Shown one piece after another: positions 44,748 through 52,602 of a stretch of 64,000 bases of DNA. The stretch is from Microbacterium oxydans (GTDB lineage: Bacteria; Actinomycetota; Actinomycetes; Actinomycetales; Microbacteriaceae): the NCBI RefSeq assembly GCF_000956525.1, contig NZ_JYIW01000026.1:186001-250000 (forward strand), written 5' to 3'. A program made the position numbers and the translations under genes. The notes below the pieces were generated by a model that was given only the letters and a program-made list of their open reading frames with translations, did not search any database and was not told where the DNA came from. Numbering within the stretch: the first letter of the stretch is position 1; each line of letters starts with the position of its first letter.

Positions 44748-45902
44748 ATGACTCTCGCCACCACCCCCGCACGCACGCTCAGCATCGGTCCGATCGACCT
44801 CGATGTGCCGGTCGTCCTCGCACCCATGGCCGGGATCACGAACACCGCCTTCAGACGTCTCTGCCGTGAGTACGGCGCCGGGCTCTACGTGAGCGAGATG
44901 ATCACGTCCCGCGCCCTGGTCGAACGCAACGAGACGACGATGCGGCTGATCCGGCACCATGAGTCCGAGACGCCTCGCTCGATCCAGCTCTACGGCGTCG
45001 ACCCGAAGACCATCGCGGATGCCGTGCGCATCATCGTCGCCGAGGACCACGCCGACCACATCGACCTGAACTTCGGCTGCCCGGTGCCGAAGGTCACGCG
45101 AAAGGGCGGGGGAGCGGCGCTCCCATGGAAGAGCTCGCTGTTCTCCGACATCGTCACGCAGGCCGTGAAGGCCGCGGGCGACATCCCGCTCACGATCAAG
45201 ATGCGCAAGGGCATCGATCGTGACCACCTCACGTTCCTCGACGCAGGGCGCGCAGCCGAGGACGCCGGAGTCGCCGCCATCGCGCTGCATGCGCGCACGG
45301 CAGGCGAGTACTACTCAGGGCACGCCGACTGGAACGCGATCGGTGAACTCAAGCAGGCCGTCACGAGCATCCCGGTGCTCGGCAACGGCGACATCTGGTC
45401 GGCCGACGACGCCGTGCGCATGATGGAGCAGACCGACTGCGACGGCGTGGTCGTCGGCCGCGGATGCCTCGGACGTCCCTGGCTCTTCGGCGAGCTGGCG
45501 ACGGCCTTCGGCGGCGAGGGCAAGACGGTCGATGCGACACTCGGCTTCGTGGCCGACGCGTTCAAGCGGCACGCGGAACTGCTCGTCGAGTTCTTCGAGG
45601 ACGAGGATCGCGGGTGCCGCGACATCCGCAAGCACGTGTCCTGGTACTTCAAGGGGTATCCGGTCGGCGGCGACATCCGCACCGGCCTCGCCACGTCGTC
45701 CAGCCTCGCCGAGATCGACGAGCTGCTGGCCCGTCTCGACCACTCCGCCCCATACCCCGGTGCCGACGCCGAGGGACAGCGCGGCCGTGCGGGGCACGCC
45801 AAGCGCACGGCCCTGCCGGACAAGTGGCTGGAGTCGCGCGAGATCGCGGCGTCGACCTCGGAGATGATGCGTGGAGCGGAGATCGAGAACAGTGGCGGTT
45901 GA
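44748..45902 (+). CDS. dusB: tRNA-dihydrouridine synthase
   Basis: This is a 384-residue flavoenzyme that reduces uridines in the tRNA D-loop. The TIM barrel has LAPMAGITNTAFRRLCREYGAGLYVSEMI, DLNFGCPVPKVTRKGGGAAL with the catalytic Cys, IKMRKG, ALHARTA and GNGDIWSADDAVRMME. The C-terminal helical tRNA-binding domain contains the RKHVSWYFKGYP stretch. It is the DusB type by overall length and motifs. The start is near-leaderless behind a GAGAAT box. Its end overlaps dgt by 11 bases. Confidence 0.93.
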   Translation: MTLATTPARTLSIGPIDLDVPVVLAPMAGITNTAFRRLCREYGAGLYVSEMITSRALVERNETTMRLIRHHESETPRSIQLYGVDPKTIADAVRIIVAEDHADHIDLNFGCPVPKVTRKGGGAALPWKSSLFSDIVTQAVKAAGDIPLTIKMRKGIDRDHLTFLDAGRAAEDAGVAAIALHARTAGEYYSGHADWNAIGELKQAVTSIPVLGNGDIWSADDAVRMMEQTDCDGVVVGRGCLGRPWLFGELATAFGGEGKTVDATLGFVADAFKRHAELLVEFFEDEDRGCRDIRKHVSWYFKGYPVGGDIRTGLATSSSLAEIDELLARLDHSAPYPGADAEGQRGRAGHAKRTALPDKWLESREIAASTSEMMRGAEIENSGG

Positions 45903-47295
45903 CCCTTCGACCGGTTCGGTGCGCACACGCGCCGACGGCTACGACCCGCGCGATGCGGAGCGCTTCATCGCCGAGAACCACCGGTCGGAGCGCAACGACT
46001 TCGCCAGGGACCGGGCACGGGTGCTGCATTCGGCAGCACTGCGCCGACTCGCGGCGAAGACGCAGGTGCTCAGCCCTGCCAGCACCGCCGACTTCGCGCG
46101 CAACCGGCTCACCCACTCGCTCGAGGTGGCCCAGGTCGGGCGCGAGCTCGCCACGGCGCTCGGCGTCTCCGCCGACGTCGTCGACACGGCCTGCCTGAGC
46201 CATGACCTCGGCCACCCGCCGTTCGGTCACAACGGCGAGCGGGCGCTCAACGAATGGGCGGAGAACATCGGCGGCTTCGAGGGCAATGCCCAGTCGCTGC
46301 GCATCCTCACGCGTCTCGAGGCGAAGGTCCTCGACGGTGATGACCACTCCGTCGGACTCAACCTCACGCGTGCGAGCCTCGACGCCACCTGCAAGTACCC
46401 GTGGACCGTCGACAGCCCGGTGCCCGACCCGGGAGGGCGCCTGAAGTTCGGCGTCTACCCCGAGGACGAGGCCGTGTTCCGGTGGATGCGCGAGGGAGCC
46501 CCAGGACGCCTGCGCTGCATCGAGGCGGAGATCATGGACCTCTCCGATGACATCGCGTACTCGGTGCACGACTTCGAGGATGCGATCGTCAACGGCTACG
46601 TCGACGTCGCGCAGCTCTCCGATCCGCGCCAGCATGAGGCGCTTCTCGGACGTATCCAGCAGTGGGTCGGCTACGACTTCACGCGGGATGAACTCGCCGA
46701 TGCGCTGTACCGTCTGGCCACGCAGTCGATGTGGCTCGGCTCGTTCGACCGCTCCCGGCAGGACCTCGCCCGTCTGAAGAACCTCACGAGCGACCTGATC
46801 GGCCGGTTCGCGAAGGCGGCGGTCTCCGCCACCCGCGAGGCGTACGCCGGACCAGCCCTCGTCCGTTACAACGCGCACGTCGTCGTGCCGCGCGTGATCG
46901 AGGTCGAGATCGCGGTGCTCAAGGGCATCATGGGCCAGGCCATCGTCACGATCGATGCCCGAAAGGGCGTGTACAAGGAGCAGCGACGGGTGCTGAAGCG
47001 CCTCGCCGACGTGCTCTGGTCGACCGACGCACTCTGGTCGGCCGGCGCCGACGTGCTCGAGCCGGCGTTCGCCGCCGACTTCGTCGCCGCGGACACCGAC
47101 GCAGAGCGTTCCCGTGTGGTCGTCGATCAGATCGCGAGCTTGACCGATCAGAGCGCGATCGACTGGCACAACCGGCTGGTCGGCGAGATCGATCCTGCCG
47201 AGGTCGGGATCTGGACGCCGCGCAACGCGCGTCACACTCGTCCTGCAGTGCGAGGCGGCGCCGAGAGGCAGGCCGTCGCCGAAGGAGCCGTCTGA
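45892..47295 (+). CDS. dgt: Deoxyguanosinetriphosphate triphosphohydrolase-like HD protein
   Basis: This is a 467-residue HD-domain dNTPase. The metal ligands are H75 (LTHSLEVAQVG), H104-D105 (SHDLGHPPFGHNGE) and a later Asp in MDLSDDIAYSVHDFEDAI. It removes triphosphate from dNTPs and thus limits dNTP pools. The start GTG 45892 (VAVDPSTG) overlaps dusB. Its TGA overlaps the dnaG ATG (TGATG), so dNTP control and primer synthesis are translated together. The dusB-dgt-dnaG order is common in actinobacteria. Confidence 0.92.
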   Translation: MAVDPSTGSVRTRADGYDPRDAERFIAENHRSERNDFARDRARVLHSAALRRLAAKTQVLSPASTADFARNRLTHSLEVAQVGRELATALGVSADVVDTACLSHDLGHPPFGHNGERALNEWAENIGGFEGNAQSLRILTRLEAKVLDGDDHSVGLNLTRASLDATCKYPWTVDSPVPDPGGRLKFGVYPEDEAVFRWMREGAPGRLRCIEAEIMDLSDDIAYSVHDFEDAIVNGYVDVAQLSDPRQHEALLGRIQQWVGYDFTRDELADALYRLATQSMWLGSFDRSRQDLARLKNLTSDLIGRFAKAAVSATREAYAGPALVRYNAHVVVPRVIEVEIAVLKGIMGQAIVTIDARKGVYKEQRRVLKRLADVLWSTDALWSAGADVLEPAFAADFVAADTDAERSRVVVDQIASLTDQSAIDWHNRLVGEIDPAEVGIWTPRNARHTRPAVRGGAERQAVAEGAV

Positions 47296-49154
47296 TGCCG
47301 CGCATCCGACAGGCCGATGTCGACGAGGTCAAGGCCCGCACGAACATCGCCGACATCGTCGGAGAGCGCGTCGCGCTCAAGTCGGCCGGGGTCGGCTCTC
47401 TCAAGGGGCTGTGCCCGTTCCATGACGAGAAGAGCCCGAGCTTCCACGTGCGACAGCAGGTGGGCTACTACCACTGCTTCGGATGCGGCGAGTCGGGCGA
47501 CGTGTACTCCTTCCTCCGCGAGATCGACCACGTCAGCTTCACCGAGGCGGTCGAGCGTCTCGCCGGTCGCATCGGCTACACGTTGCACTACGAAGACGGG
47601 GGAGCTGCCCCTGAGACCAGCGGCCGAAGCCGTCTCTACGCCGCGAACACGGCAGCGGCGGAGTTCTTCCGCGCACAGTTGCTCTCGCCCGACGCTGAGG
47701 CCGGCCGCCGGTTCCTCGGCGAACGCGGCTTCGACGCGGGTGCTGCCGCGCACTTCGGCGTCGGCTTCGCACCGCGCGGCTGGGACGGGATGCTGAAGGC
47801 CCTCACGGCGCAGGGCTTCACGCGCGAGGAGCTCAGCACTGCCGGCCTCGTCTCGACGGGGCAGCGCGGCGTGTACGACCGGTTCCGCGGGCGCCTGGTG
47901 TGGCCGATCCGCGACGTGTCAGGACAGACGATCGGATTCGGCGCCCGCAAGCTCTTCGACGACGATCAGGGCCCCAAATACCTGAACACCCCGGAGACGC
48001 CGATCTACAAGAAGGCGCAGGTGCTCTACGGACTCGACCTCGCCAAGCGCGACATCGCGAGAGGCGACCCTCGCCGCGTCGTGGTGGTCGAGGGATACAC
48101 CGACGTCATGGCGTGTCACCTCGCCGGCCTCACGACCGCGATCGCGACCTGTGGCACCGCTTTCGGCACCGACCACATCAAGGTGCTGCGTCGCGTGATG
48201 GGCGACGACAACGCCTCGGGTGAGGTCGTGTTCACCTTCGACGGTGACGAGGCGGGGCAGAAGGCTGCGCTGCGCGCCTTCACCGAGGACGATCGGTTCA
48301 ACGCCCAGACGTTCGTCGCCGTCGCGCCGGACGGCATGGACCCATGCGACCTGCGCCTGCAGCGCGGAGATGCCGCCGTTCGCGGGCTCATGGACGCCAA
48401 GGTGCCGATGTTCGAGTTCGCGATCGACCGCAGACTGGCCGGCTTCGACCTCTCGACCGTCGAGGGTCGGGTGGGTGCGCTGCGAGCGGCAGCGCCGATC
48501 GTCGCCGAGATCCGCGACCAGCTGTTGCGCCCGGGCTACGAACGCGTGCTCGCGCGGAGGTTGGGGATGGACCCGACCGAGGTGCGTCATGAGGTCGAGC
48601 GCGCAGCGCGCGGCGGCTCGTCGGCACCCGCTGCCCGCCGGGAGTCTGCACCGATCGACCCGTCGACCGGCGCTCCGGGCATCGCACCGGTCACCCTCGC
48701 CTCGCTGCCAAGGTCGCCGGACGTCGCGGTCGAGCGTGACGCGCTGATGGGTGCGCTGCAGTACGGGCACCAGGTCGATCAGACGCTGCTCAACCGGGCG
48801 CTGTCCGCGCCCTTCCGTACCCCCGCGCTCGACGCGGTCCGCGAGGCCGTGGCATCCGCTCCTGATCGCTCGAGGGCCGGATGGGTGACCGAGGCCGTGA
48901 ACAGTGTGCGCGAGCCCTACCGCTCGCTCGGCGGTGAACTGTTGATGACGCCGTTCCCCGCTCGCGACGAGGAACGAGCGGTCGCCACCGTCGCCGACCT
49001 CGCGCGACGCCTCATCCTGCGCCAGCTCGAGGTCGAGAAGCAGGAGATGCTCGGTGCCGTGCAGCGTGTGCCGGCCGATTCCGACGGCGGACGCGCGCTC
49101 CGCATGCGGCTGCGTGACATCGACGCCGAGCGTCAGCGGTTCGCCGAGTCGTAA
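47295..49154 (+). CDS. dnaG: DNA primase
   Basis: This is a 619-residue replicative primase. The N-terminal zinc finger is CPFHDEKSPSFHV followed by YHCFGCGESGDVYSF (CHC2 type). The RNA polymerase core has GFGARKLFDDDQGPKYLNTPET, the TOPRIM glutamate is in VVVVEGYTDVMA, and the TOPRIM aspartates are in FTFDGDEAG. The C-terminal helicase-binding domain covers roughly 470-619. The start ATG 47295 overlaps the dgt stop. The protein is complete and unremarkable in length. Confidence 0.96.
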   Translation: MPRIRQADVDEVKARTNIADIVGERVALKSAGVGSLKGLCPFHDEKSPSFHVRQQVGYYHCFGCGESGDVYSFLREIDHVSFTEAVERLAGRIGYTLHYEDGGAAPETSGRSRLYAANTAAAEFFRAQLLSPDAEAGRRFLGERGFDAGAAAHFGVGFAPRGWDGMLKALTAQGFTREELSTAGLVSTGQRGVYDRFRGRLVWPIRDVSGQTIGFGARKLFDDDQGPKYLNTPETPIYKKAQVLYGLDLAKRDIARGDPRRVVVVEGYTDVMACHLAGLTTAIATCGTAFGTDHIKVLRRVMGDDNASGEVVFTFDGDEAGQKAALRAFTEDDRFNAQTFVAVAPDGMDPCDLRLQRGDAAVRGLMDAKVPMFEFAIDRRLAGFDLSTVEGRVGALRAAAPIVAEIRDQLLRPGYERVLARRLGMDPTEVRHEVERAARGGSSAPAARRESAPIDPSTGAPGIAPVTLASLPRSPDVAVERDALMGALQYGHQVDQTLLNRALSAPFRTPALDAVREAVASAPDRSRAGWVTEAVNSVREPYRSLGGELLMTPFPARDEERAVATVADLARRLILRQLEVEKQEMLGAVQRVPADSDGGRALRMRLRDIDAERQRFAES

Positions 49155-49190
49155 CGCGACTCGTCTCCCGCGGCACGGCAGGATGGACTC

Positions 49191-49964
49191 ATGTCCAGAC
49201 GGCAGGAATCCCTCAACGCGATCGAGTGCTCCGATCTGGTCATCGACCGCATCGGCCACGGGCTGCCGACGCGCGCCGTCGACGGGGTGACGTTCTCGCT
49301 CGCCCCCGGAAACCTCATCTGCGTCGCCGGTCCGACCGGGTCAGGCAAGTCGACGCTGGTGGCGGCACTGGCAGGCTCCACCGACCCCTCGGTGAAGATC
49401 ACCGGAGGCAGCGCGTTCGTGTGCGGTGTCGACGTGCGCCGCCCCGGCCGCAAGCACCGCATCCTCACCTACCGCACCGGCTTCGTCCCGCAGGGCGCCG
49501 GCGCTGACCTGCCACCGCGGCTCACGGTGAACGAGGTCATCGCCGAGCCCATCCTGATCCGCGAGAAGCGCGTGAACTCGAAGGCGCTGTCGATCCGCGT
49601 TGCAACGCTCCTCGACGAGCTGCATCTCCCGCTCGGCACCGCAGCGAAGTTCCCGTACGAGCTGAGCGCGGGGATGCGCCAACGCGTCGCGATCGCGCGT
49701 TCGTTCATCCTGGAACCACAGGTCCTCATCGCAGACGAGCCCCTGGCGAACCTCGACCTCGAGGTGCGGCCGGTCGTCTTCGATGCGATCACGAGGCGCC
49801 GCAAAGAGCAGGGGATGGGCGCGCTGCTGGTCACCAACGACGCCGCCTTCATCCGCGAGTTGAACGCCGAGACGCTCATGCTCCGGAGCGGTCATGTGGT
49901 CGCGCGCGGGGTCGGCAAGGATCTGCTCTGGGCGCCGAACGCAGAGGCTGACTCGCAGCGCTGA
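49191..49964 (+). CDS. Orphan ABC transporter ATP-binding protein
   Basis: This is a 257-residue ABC ATPase. Walker A is GPTGSGKSTL, Q-loop is GFVPQGAGADLPPRLTV, the signature is ELSAGMRQRVAIAR, Walker B is VLIADEPLANLD, and the H-loop is replaced by VTNDAAF (Asn-Asp where His is usual). The signature SAGMRQR and missing H-loop His make it atypical, though Walker motifs are intact. No permease gene is adjacent, so the partner is elsewhere or it is a regulatory ABC protein. A CAGGAT box six bases before the ATG may be its leaderless promoter. Confidence 0.85.
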   Translation: MSRRQESLNAIECSDLVIDRIGHGLPTRAVDGVTFSLAPGNLICVAGPTGSGKSTLVAALAGSTDPSVKITGGSAFVCGVDVRRPGRKHRILTYRTGFVPQGAGADLPPRLTVNEVIAEPILIREKRVNSKALSIRVATLLDELHLPLGTAAKFPYELSAGMRQRVAIARSFILEPQVLIADEPLANLDLEVRPVVFDAITRRRKEQGMGALLVTNDAAFIRELNAETLMLRSGHVVARGVGKDLLWAPNAEADSQR

Positions 49965-50061
49965 CCACGACACGCCCGGCGACCCGGAAAGCGCGCCCGG
50001 TGTCACGAGCACGGCTCCGAGTTTGCTAAGCTTGTGGAGTTGCCCGCGCAGCGGAGCACAT

Positions 50062-50137
50062 TCCTCGGTAGCTCAATTGGCAGAGCAGCCGGCTGTTAAC
50101 CGGCAGGTTCTTGGTTCGAGTCCAAGCCGGGGAGCCA
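50062..50137 (+). tRNA. tRNA-Asn (anticodon GTT)
   Basis: The cloverleaf is complete. The acceptor arms TCCTCGG and CCGGGGA pair, the D-loop is GTAGCTCAATTGGCAGAGC, and the anticodon stem GCCGG/CCGGC encloses loop CTGTTAA with GTT at 50095-50097. The T-arm contains GGTTCGAGTCC. Discriminator G and an encoded CCA end (50135-50137) are present. Confidence 0.97.
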
Positions 50138-50141
50138 AGAC

Positions 50142-50189
50142 AAGAAGCCGCATCACGTGTTCGCACGGGATGCGGCTTCTTCCCTTTTC
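50142..50189 (+). terminator. Terminator after tRNA-Asn
   Basis: AAGAAGCCGCAT...ATGCGGCTTCTT forms a 12-base stem and is followed by the T-rich CCCTTTTC, five bases behind the tRNA. Confidence 0.8.
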
Positions 50190-50218
50190 GGCGGGCGTTC
50201 GCACGACGTTCCGGATGC

Positions 50219-50256
50219 AGCGGAGGCCCCGTCGAATGAACGACGGGGCCTCCGCT
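50219..50256 (-). terminator. Terminator after the septum-formation-type lipoprotein gene
   Basis: AGCGGAGGCCCCGTCG and CGACGGGGCCTCCGCT form a perfect 16-base-pair stem with a six-base loop, 16 bases past the gene stop. Confidence 0.75.
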
Positions 50257-50271
50257 GCGGGTGGCGCCGGC

Positions 50272-50787
50272 TCAGCGGGCAGCGCCTGCGAGCGAGCCGG
50301 TGACCGGGCCGGCAGGGTCGGAGATGACGCACTGCACGATGCGGTCGTTGTACTGGTCCCAGGTGTCCTTGGTCGGGGTGATCGGGTACACATCGAGCGT
50401 GGACTCGTCCCAGATGACACCGACGAAGCTGGTGAAGGCGTCGCCGACGCACTCCTGCGACGCGGCATCGACGGCCTCGTCGGAGAACTCGCCGTCGTCC
50501 ATCGTGATCTCGTAGTAGACCTCTTCGTCGTGCGGCTCGCCGCACGGAACGACGTCGGCGTCCTGGATCAGACCGCTGGCGCTCTCCATCTTGCAGTCGC
50601 CGACCTTCAAGGCGAAGATGTCGATGTTCGAGCTCTCGGTGACCTGGCCAGTCTCCTCGTCACGGTCGGCGTCAGCCGGACCGCCGCTGAGAATGCTGTT
50701 GATGGCGCTGCAGCCGCTCAGCGCGACAGTGAGTGCCAGGGCAGAACCCGCGAGCACCAGCGCGCGTCGCTTGCGCATTTTCATCAT
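50272..50787 (-). CDS. Septum formation family lipoprotein
   Basis: This is a 171-residue lipoprotein. The basic start MMKMRKRRALVLAGSALALTV runs to lipobox ALSGC. The mature domain has the septum-formation pattern FALKVGDCKM, DADVVPCGEPHDEEVYYEI and SQECVGDAFTSFVG, ending in VQCVI; four cysteines probably make two disulphides. The family is named from actinobacterial proteins linked to septation and usually sits on the outer membrane face. Shine-Dalgarno GGAGGGG lies 7 bases before the ATG. The promoter and direct repeats lie upstream. Confidence 0.8.
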   Translation of the reverse strand: MMKMRKRRALVLAGSALALTVALSGCSAINSILSGGPADADRDEETGQVTESSNIDIFALKVGDCKMESASGLIQDADVVPCGEPHDEEVYYEITMDDGEFSDEAVDAASQECVGDAFTSFVGVIWDESTLDVYPITPTKDTWDQYNDRIVQCVISDPAGPVTGSLAGAAR

Positions 50788-50842
50788 GGTTGTTTCCCCT
50801 CCAGAGGCTGTGGTGAGCAGGCTCGAGACACCCGCCTCGAAA

Positions 50843-50872
50843 ACGCTATCCGCCGGAGAGTCTGTGACGCAA
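50843..50872 (-). promoter_or_regulatory. Promoter of the septum-formation-type gene
   Basis: On the minus strand TTGCGT (-35, plus-strand 50867-50872) and TAGCGT (-10, 50843-50848) are spaced by 18 bases. This is the best conventional promoter in the window and lies about 56 bases before the start. Confidence 0.6.
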
Positions 50873-50915
50873 CTTCAAGAATGCTGTGATTCTGCTGGAC
50901 GCAGGTCAAGAATGC
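50866..50915. promoter_or_regulatory. Paired direct repeats at the -35 region
   Basis: GACGCAACTTCAAGAATGC (50866-50884) and GACGCAGGTCAAGAATGC (50898-50915) are direct copies with a 32-base period, about three helical turns. The first overlaps the -35. This is a candidate tandem operator. Confidence 0.55.
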
Positions 50916-50927
50916 CCCGCAGGGCGG

Positions 50928-51494
50928 TCAGCCTTCGAGGTCGTCGACTCCGGGCATCCAGCTGGCGCCGGGGCGGCCCCACCCGCGCTTGCGAGCGATC
51001 TTCTGGACGGTCTTCCAGTCGCCGTCCGACAGACGATCGACGTAGAGGATGCCGTCGAGGTGATCGAACTCGTGCTGCATGATGCGCGCACGCCAGCCGT
51101 CGACGTCGATCTCGACCTCCTTGCCGTCGAGATCGGTCGCGGTGACGCGGGCTCGCTCGGAGCGGCGCAGCGGGAACCGCTCGCCGGGGAACGACAGGCA
51201 TCCCTCGGACTCGAGATCGGGATCGGGGCTGCCCGGCTCCGGTGGCGTGATCCAGAGCACCGGGTTGATGAGGACGCCGCGCCACGGCTGATCGTCATCG
51301 TCGACGTACGAGTAGGTGTAGATGCGCAGCGGCACGCCGACCTGCGGCGCAGCGAGACCCACGCCGGGTGCGGCGTCCATGGTCTCGAACATGTCGGCGA
51401 CGAGCGTGCGGACATCGTCCGTGATCTCGTCGACGGCCGAGGCGGGGGAGTGCAGAACGGGGTCGCCCATGATGCGAATCGGAAGTACAGCCAC
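50928..51494 (-). CDS. def: Peptide deformylase
   Basis: This is a 188-residue metalloenzyme that removes formyl groups from new proteins. Motif 1 is GVGLAAPQVG, motif 2 is EGCLSFPG with the metal-binding Cys, and motif 3 is QHEFDHLDG with two metal-binding His and the catalytic Glu. Start GTG 51494 is set by a leaderless -10 box. The gene stands alone and is divergent from the DMT gene. Confidence 0.95.
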   Translation of the reverse strand: MAVLPIRIMGDPVLHSPASAVDEITDDVRTLVADMFETMDAAPGVGLAAPQVGVPLRIYTYSYVDDDDQPWRGVLINPVLWITPPEPGSPDPDLESEGCLSFPGERFPLRRSERARVTATDLDGKEVEIDVDGWRARIMQHEFDHLDGILYVDRLSDGDWKTVQKIARKRGWGRPGASWMPGVDDLEG

Positions 51495-51500
51495 GTCATA

Positions 51501-51506
51501 ACCCTA
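51501..51506 (-). promoter_or_regulatory. Leaderless -10 box of def
   Basis: On the minus strand TAGGGT plus 6 bases leads to the GTG at 51494. Confidence 0.55.
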
Positions 51507-51525
51507 ACGTGCGGGGTACGCCGGG

Positions 51526-51531
51526 TAGGGT
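51526..51531 (+). promoter_or_regulatory. Leaderless -10 box of the DMT leader ORF
   Basis: TAGGGT plus 6 bases leads to the GTG at 51538. The same hexamer is used by def on the other strand 20 bases away. Confidence 0.5.
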
Positions 51532-51537
51532 CGTAGG

Positions 51538-51561
51538 GTGAGCGCAGGGGACTGGAAGTGA
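51538..51561 (+). CDS. Short upstream ORF before the DMT gene (7 codons)
   Basis: GTG-AGC-GCA-GGG-GAC-TGG-AAG-TGA encodes seven residues. Its TGA (51559-51561) overlaps the GTG start of the DMT gene (51558-51560). The AGGGGA inside it could also act as Shine-Dalgarno for the main gene, so re-initiation is less compelled here than at comEC. Confidence 0.35.
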   Translation: MSAGDWK

Positions 51562-52580
51562 ACGGTGTCGAAGACGTCGGCGAGCAGCTCGTCGGTGTCT
51601 TCCAGAACCCAGGACTGCTGCTCGGCATCCCTCTCGCCCTCGCCGGCGCGGTCTTCATGTCGCTCGGCGCGCAGTACCAGCACCGTGGCGTCGAGAAGGT
51701 CGAGCTCCTGAGTGGTGCACAGGGCACGAGCGGGCTCAGCCTCGATCAGCTCCGTCGCCTGCTGACGAGACCGTCGTGGCTCATCGGCACGCTCATGCTC
51801 GGTCTCGCGATCGTGTGTCAGCTCGCCGCGCTGGTCCGGGCCCCACTCATGGTGGTGCAGCCGCTCGGCGCGATCGCGCTGGTCATCACGACCCTGCTCA
51901 ACGCTCGGATCTCCGGCCACTCGCCGACGAAGAAGTCGATCAGGGCCATCGTCTGCTGCGTCGGCGGTATCTTCCTCTTCGTCTTCTTCGCCGCGCTCTT
52001 CGCCACGGAGCAGGAGGTGGCGGACCGTGAGCTCTTCGTGATCCTCGCGCTGCTCCTCGTGGTCATCATCGTGCTCGGCGCCTGCTGGCTGATCCTCCGT
52101 CAGCGGATGCGTGCGCTGTTCTACGTCATCGGCGCCGGCATCCTGTACGGTTTCGTCGCGACGCTCGCGAAGGTCGTCATCAAGCGCATCGAGGCCGGTC
52201 ACTTCGAGTGGATCACGGCGGTCTGCGTGCTGGCGCTGGTCGCCGCAGCCGCGGTCGGTGCGTACTTCGTGCAGACGGCGTACAGCTCCGGACCGCCGGA
52301 CCTCGTGATCGCCGGTCTCACGGTCGTCGACCCGCTCATCGCCGTGCTCATCGGCATGGTGATCCTCGGCGAAGCTGCTGCTGCACCGCCGTGGGCGCTC
52401 GTGATCTATGGCGTCGCCGGCGCGATCGCCGTCTTCGGGGTCGTCGAACTCGCCCGCTATCACCCGCAGGTGATCAGCGAGAGTCAGGATCTCGGCATCG
52501 TCCGAGGCAGCGACGGTTCGACCAACGGGCAGCGTCCGGACAGCGACGGCCAGCGCCCTGAAGCGCCGAACGCCGGCTAG
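51558..52580 (+). CDS. DMT-superfamily (EamA-like) membrane transporter
   Basis: This is a 340-residue polytopic membrane protein with about nine to ten helices. It begins GLLLGIPLALAGAVFMSLGAQYQHRG, continues through PLMVVQPLGAIALVITTLLNARISG, and includes a late helix GLTVVDPLIAVLIGMVILGE. These repeats and the conserved Gly/Pro pattern match the drug/metabolite transporter family. The hydrophilic tail is Gly/Asp/Gln-rich and ends RPEAPNAG. The substrate is unknown. The start overlaps a seven-codon leader ORF. It converges with pgl, 22 bases between the stops. Confidence 0.8.
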   Translation: MNGVEDVGEQLVGVFQNPGLLLGIPLALAGAVFMSLGAQYQHRGVEKVELLSGAQGTSGLSLDQLRRLLTRPSWLIGTLMLGLAIVCQLAALVRAPLMVVQPLGAIALVITTLLNARISGHSPTKKSIRAIVCCVGGIFLFVFFAALFATEQEVADRELFVILALLLVVIIVLGACWLILRQRMRALFYVIGAGILYGFVATLAKVVIKRIEAGHFEWITAVCVLALVAAAAVGAYFVQTAYSSGPPDLVIAGLTVVDPLIAVLIGMVILGEAAAAPPWALVIYGVAGAIAVFGVVELARYHPQVISESQDLGIVRGSDGSTNGQRPDSDGQRPEAPNAG

Positions 52581-52602
52581 CGGCCGGCGTTCGGCGGGAA
52601 GC

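Noticed and set aside
44736..44750. Four-codon ORF (ATG-GAC-AGG-ATA-TGA) overlapping the dusB ATG
   Set aside because: It has the stop/start overlap, but the only -10-like box (GAGAAT) would start the transcript inside or after it, so it probably is not in the mRNA. Chance is likely at this length.
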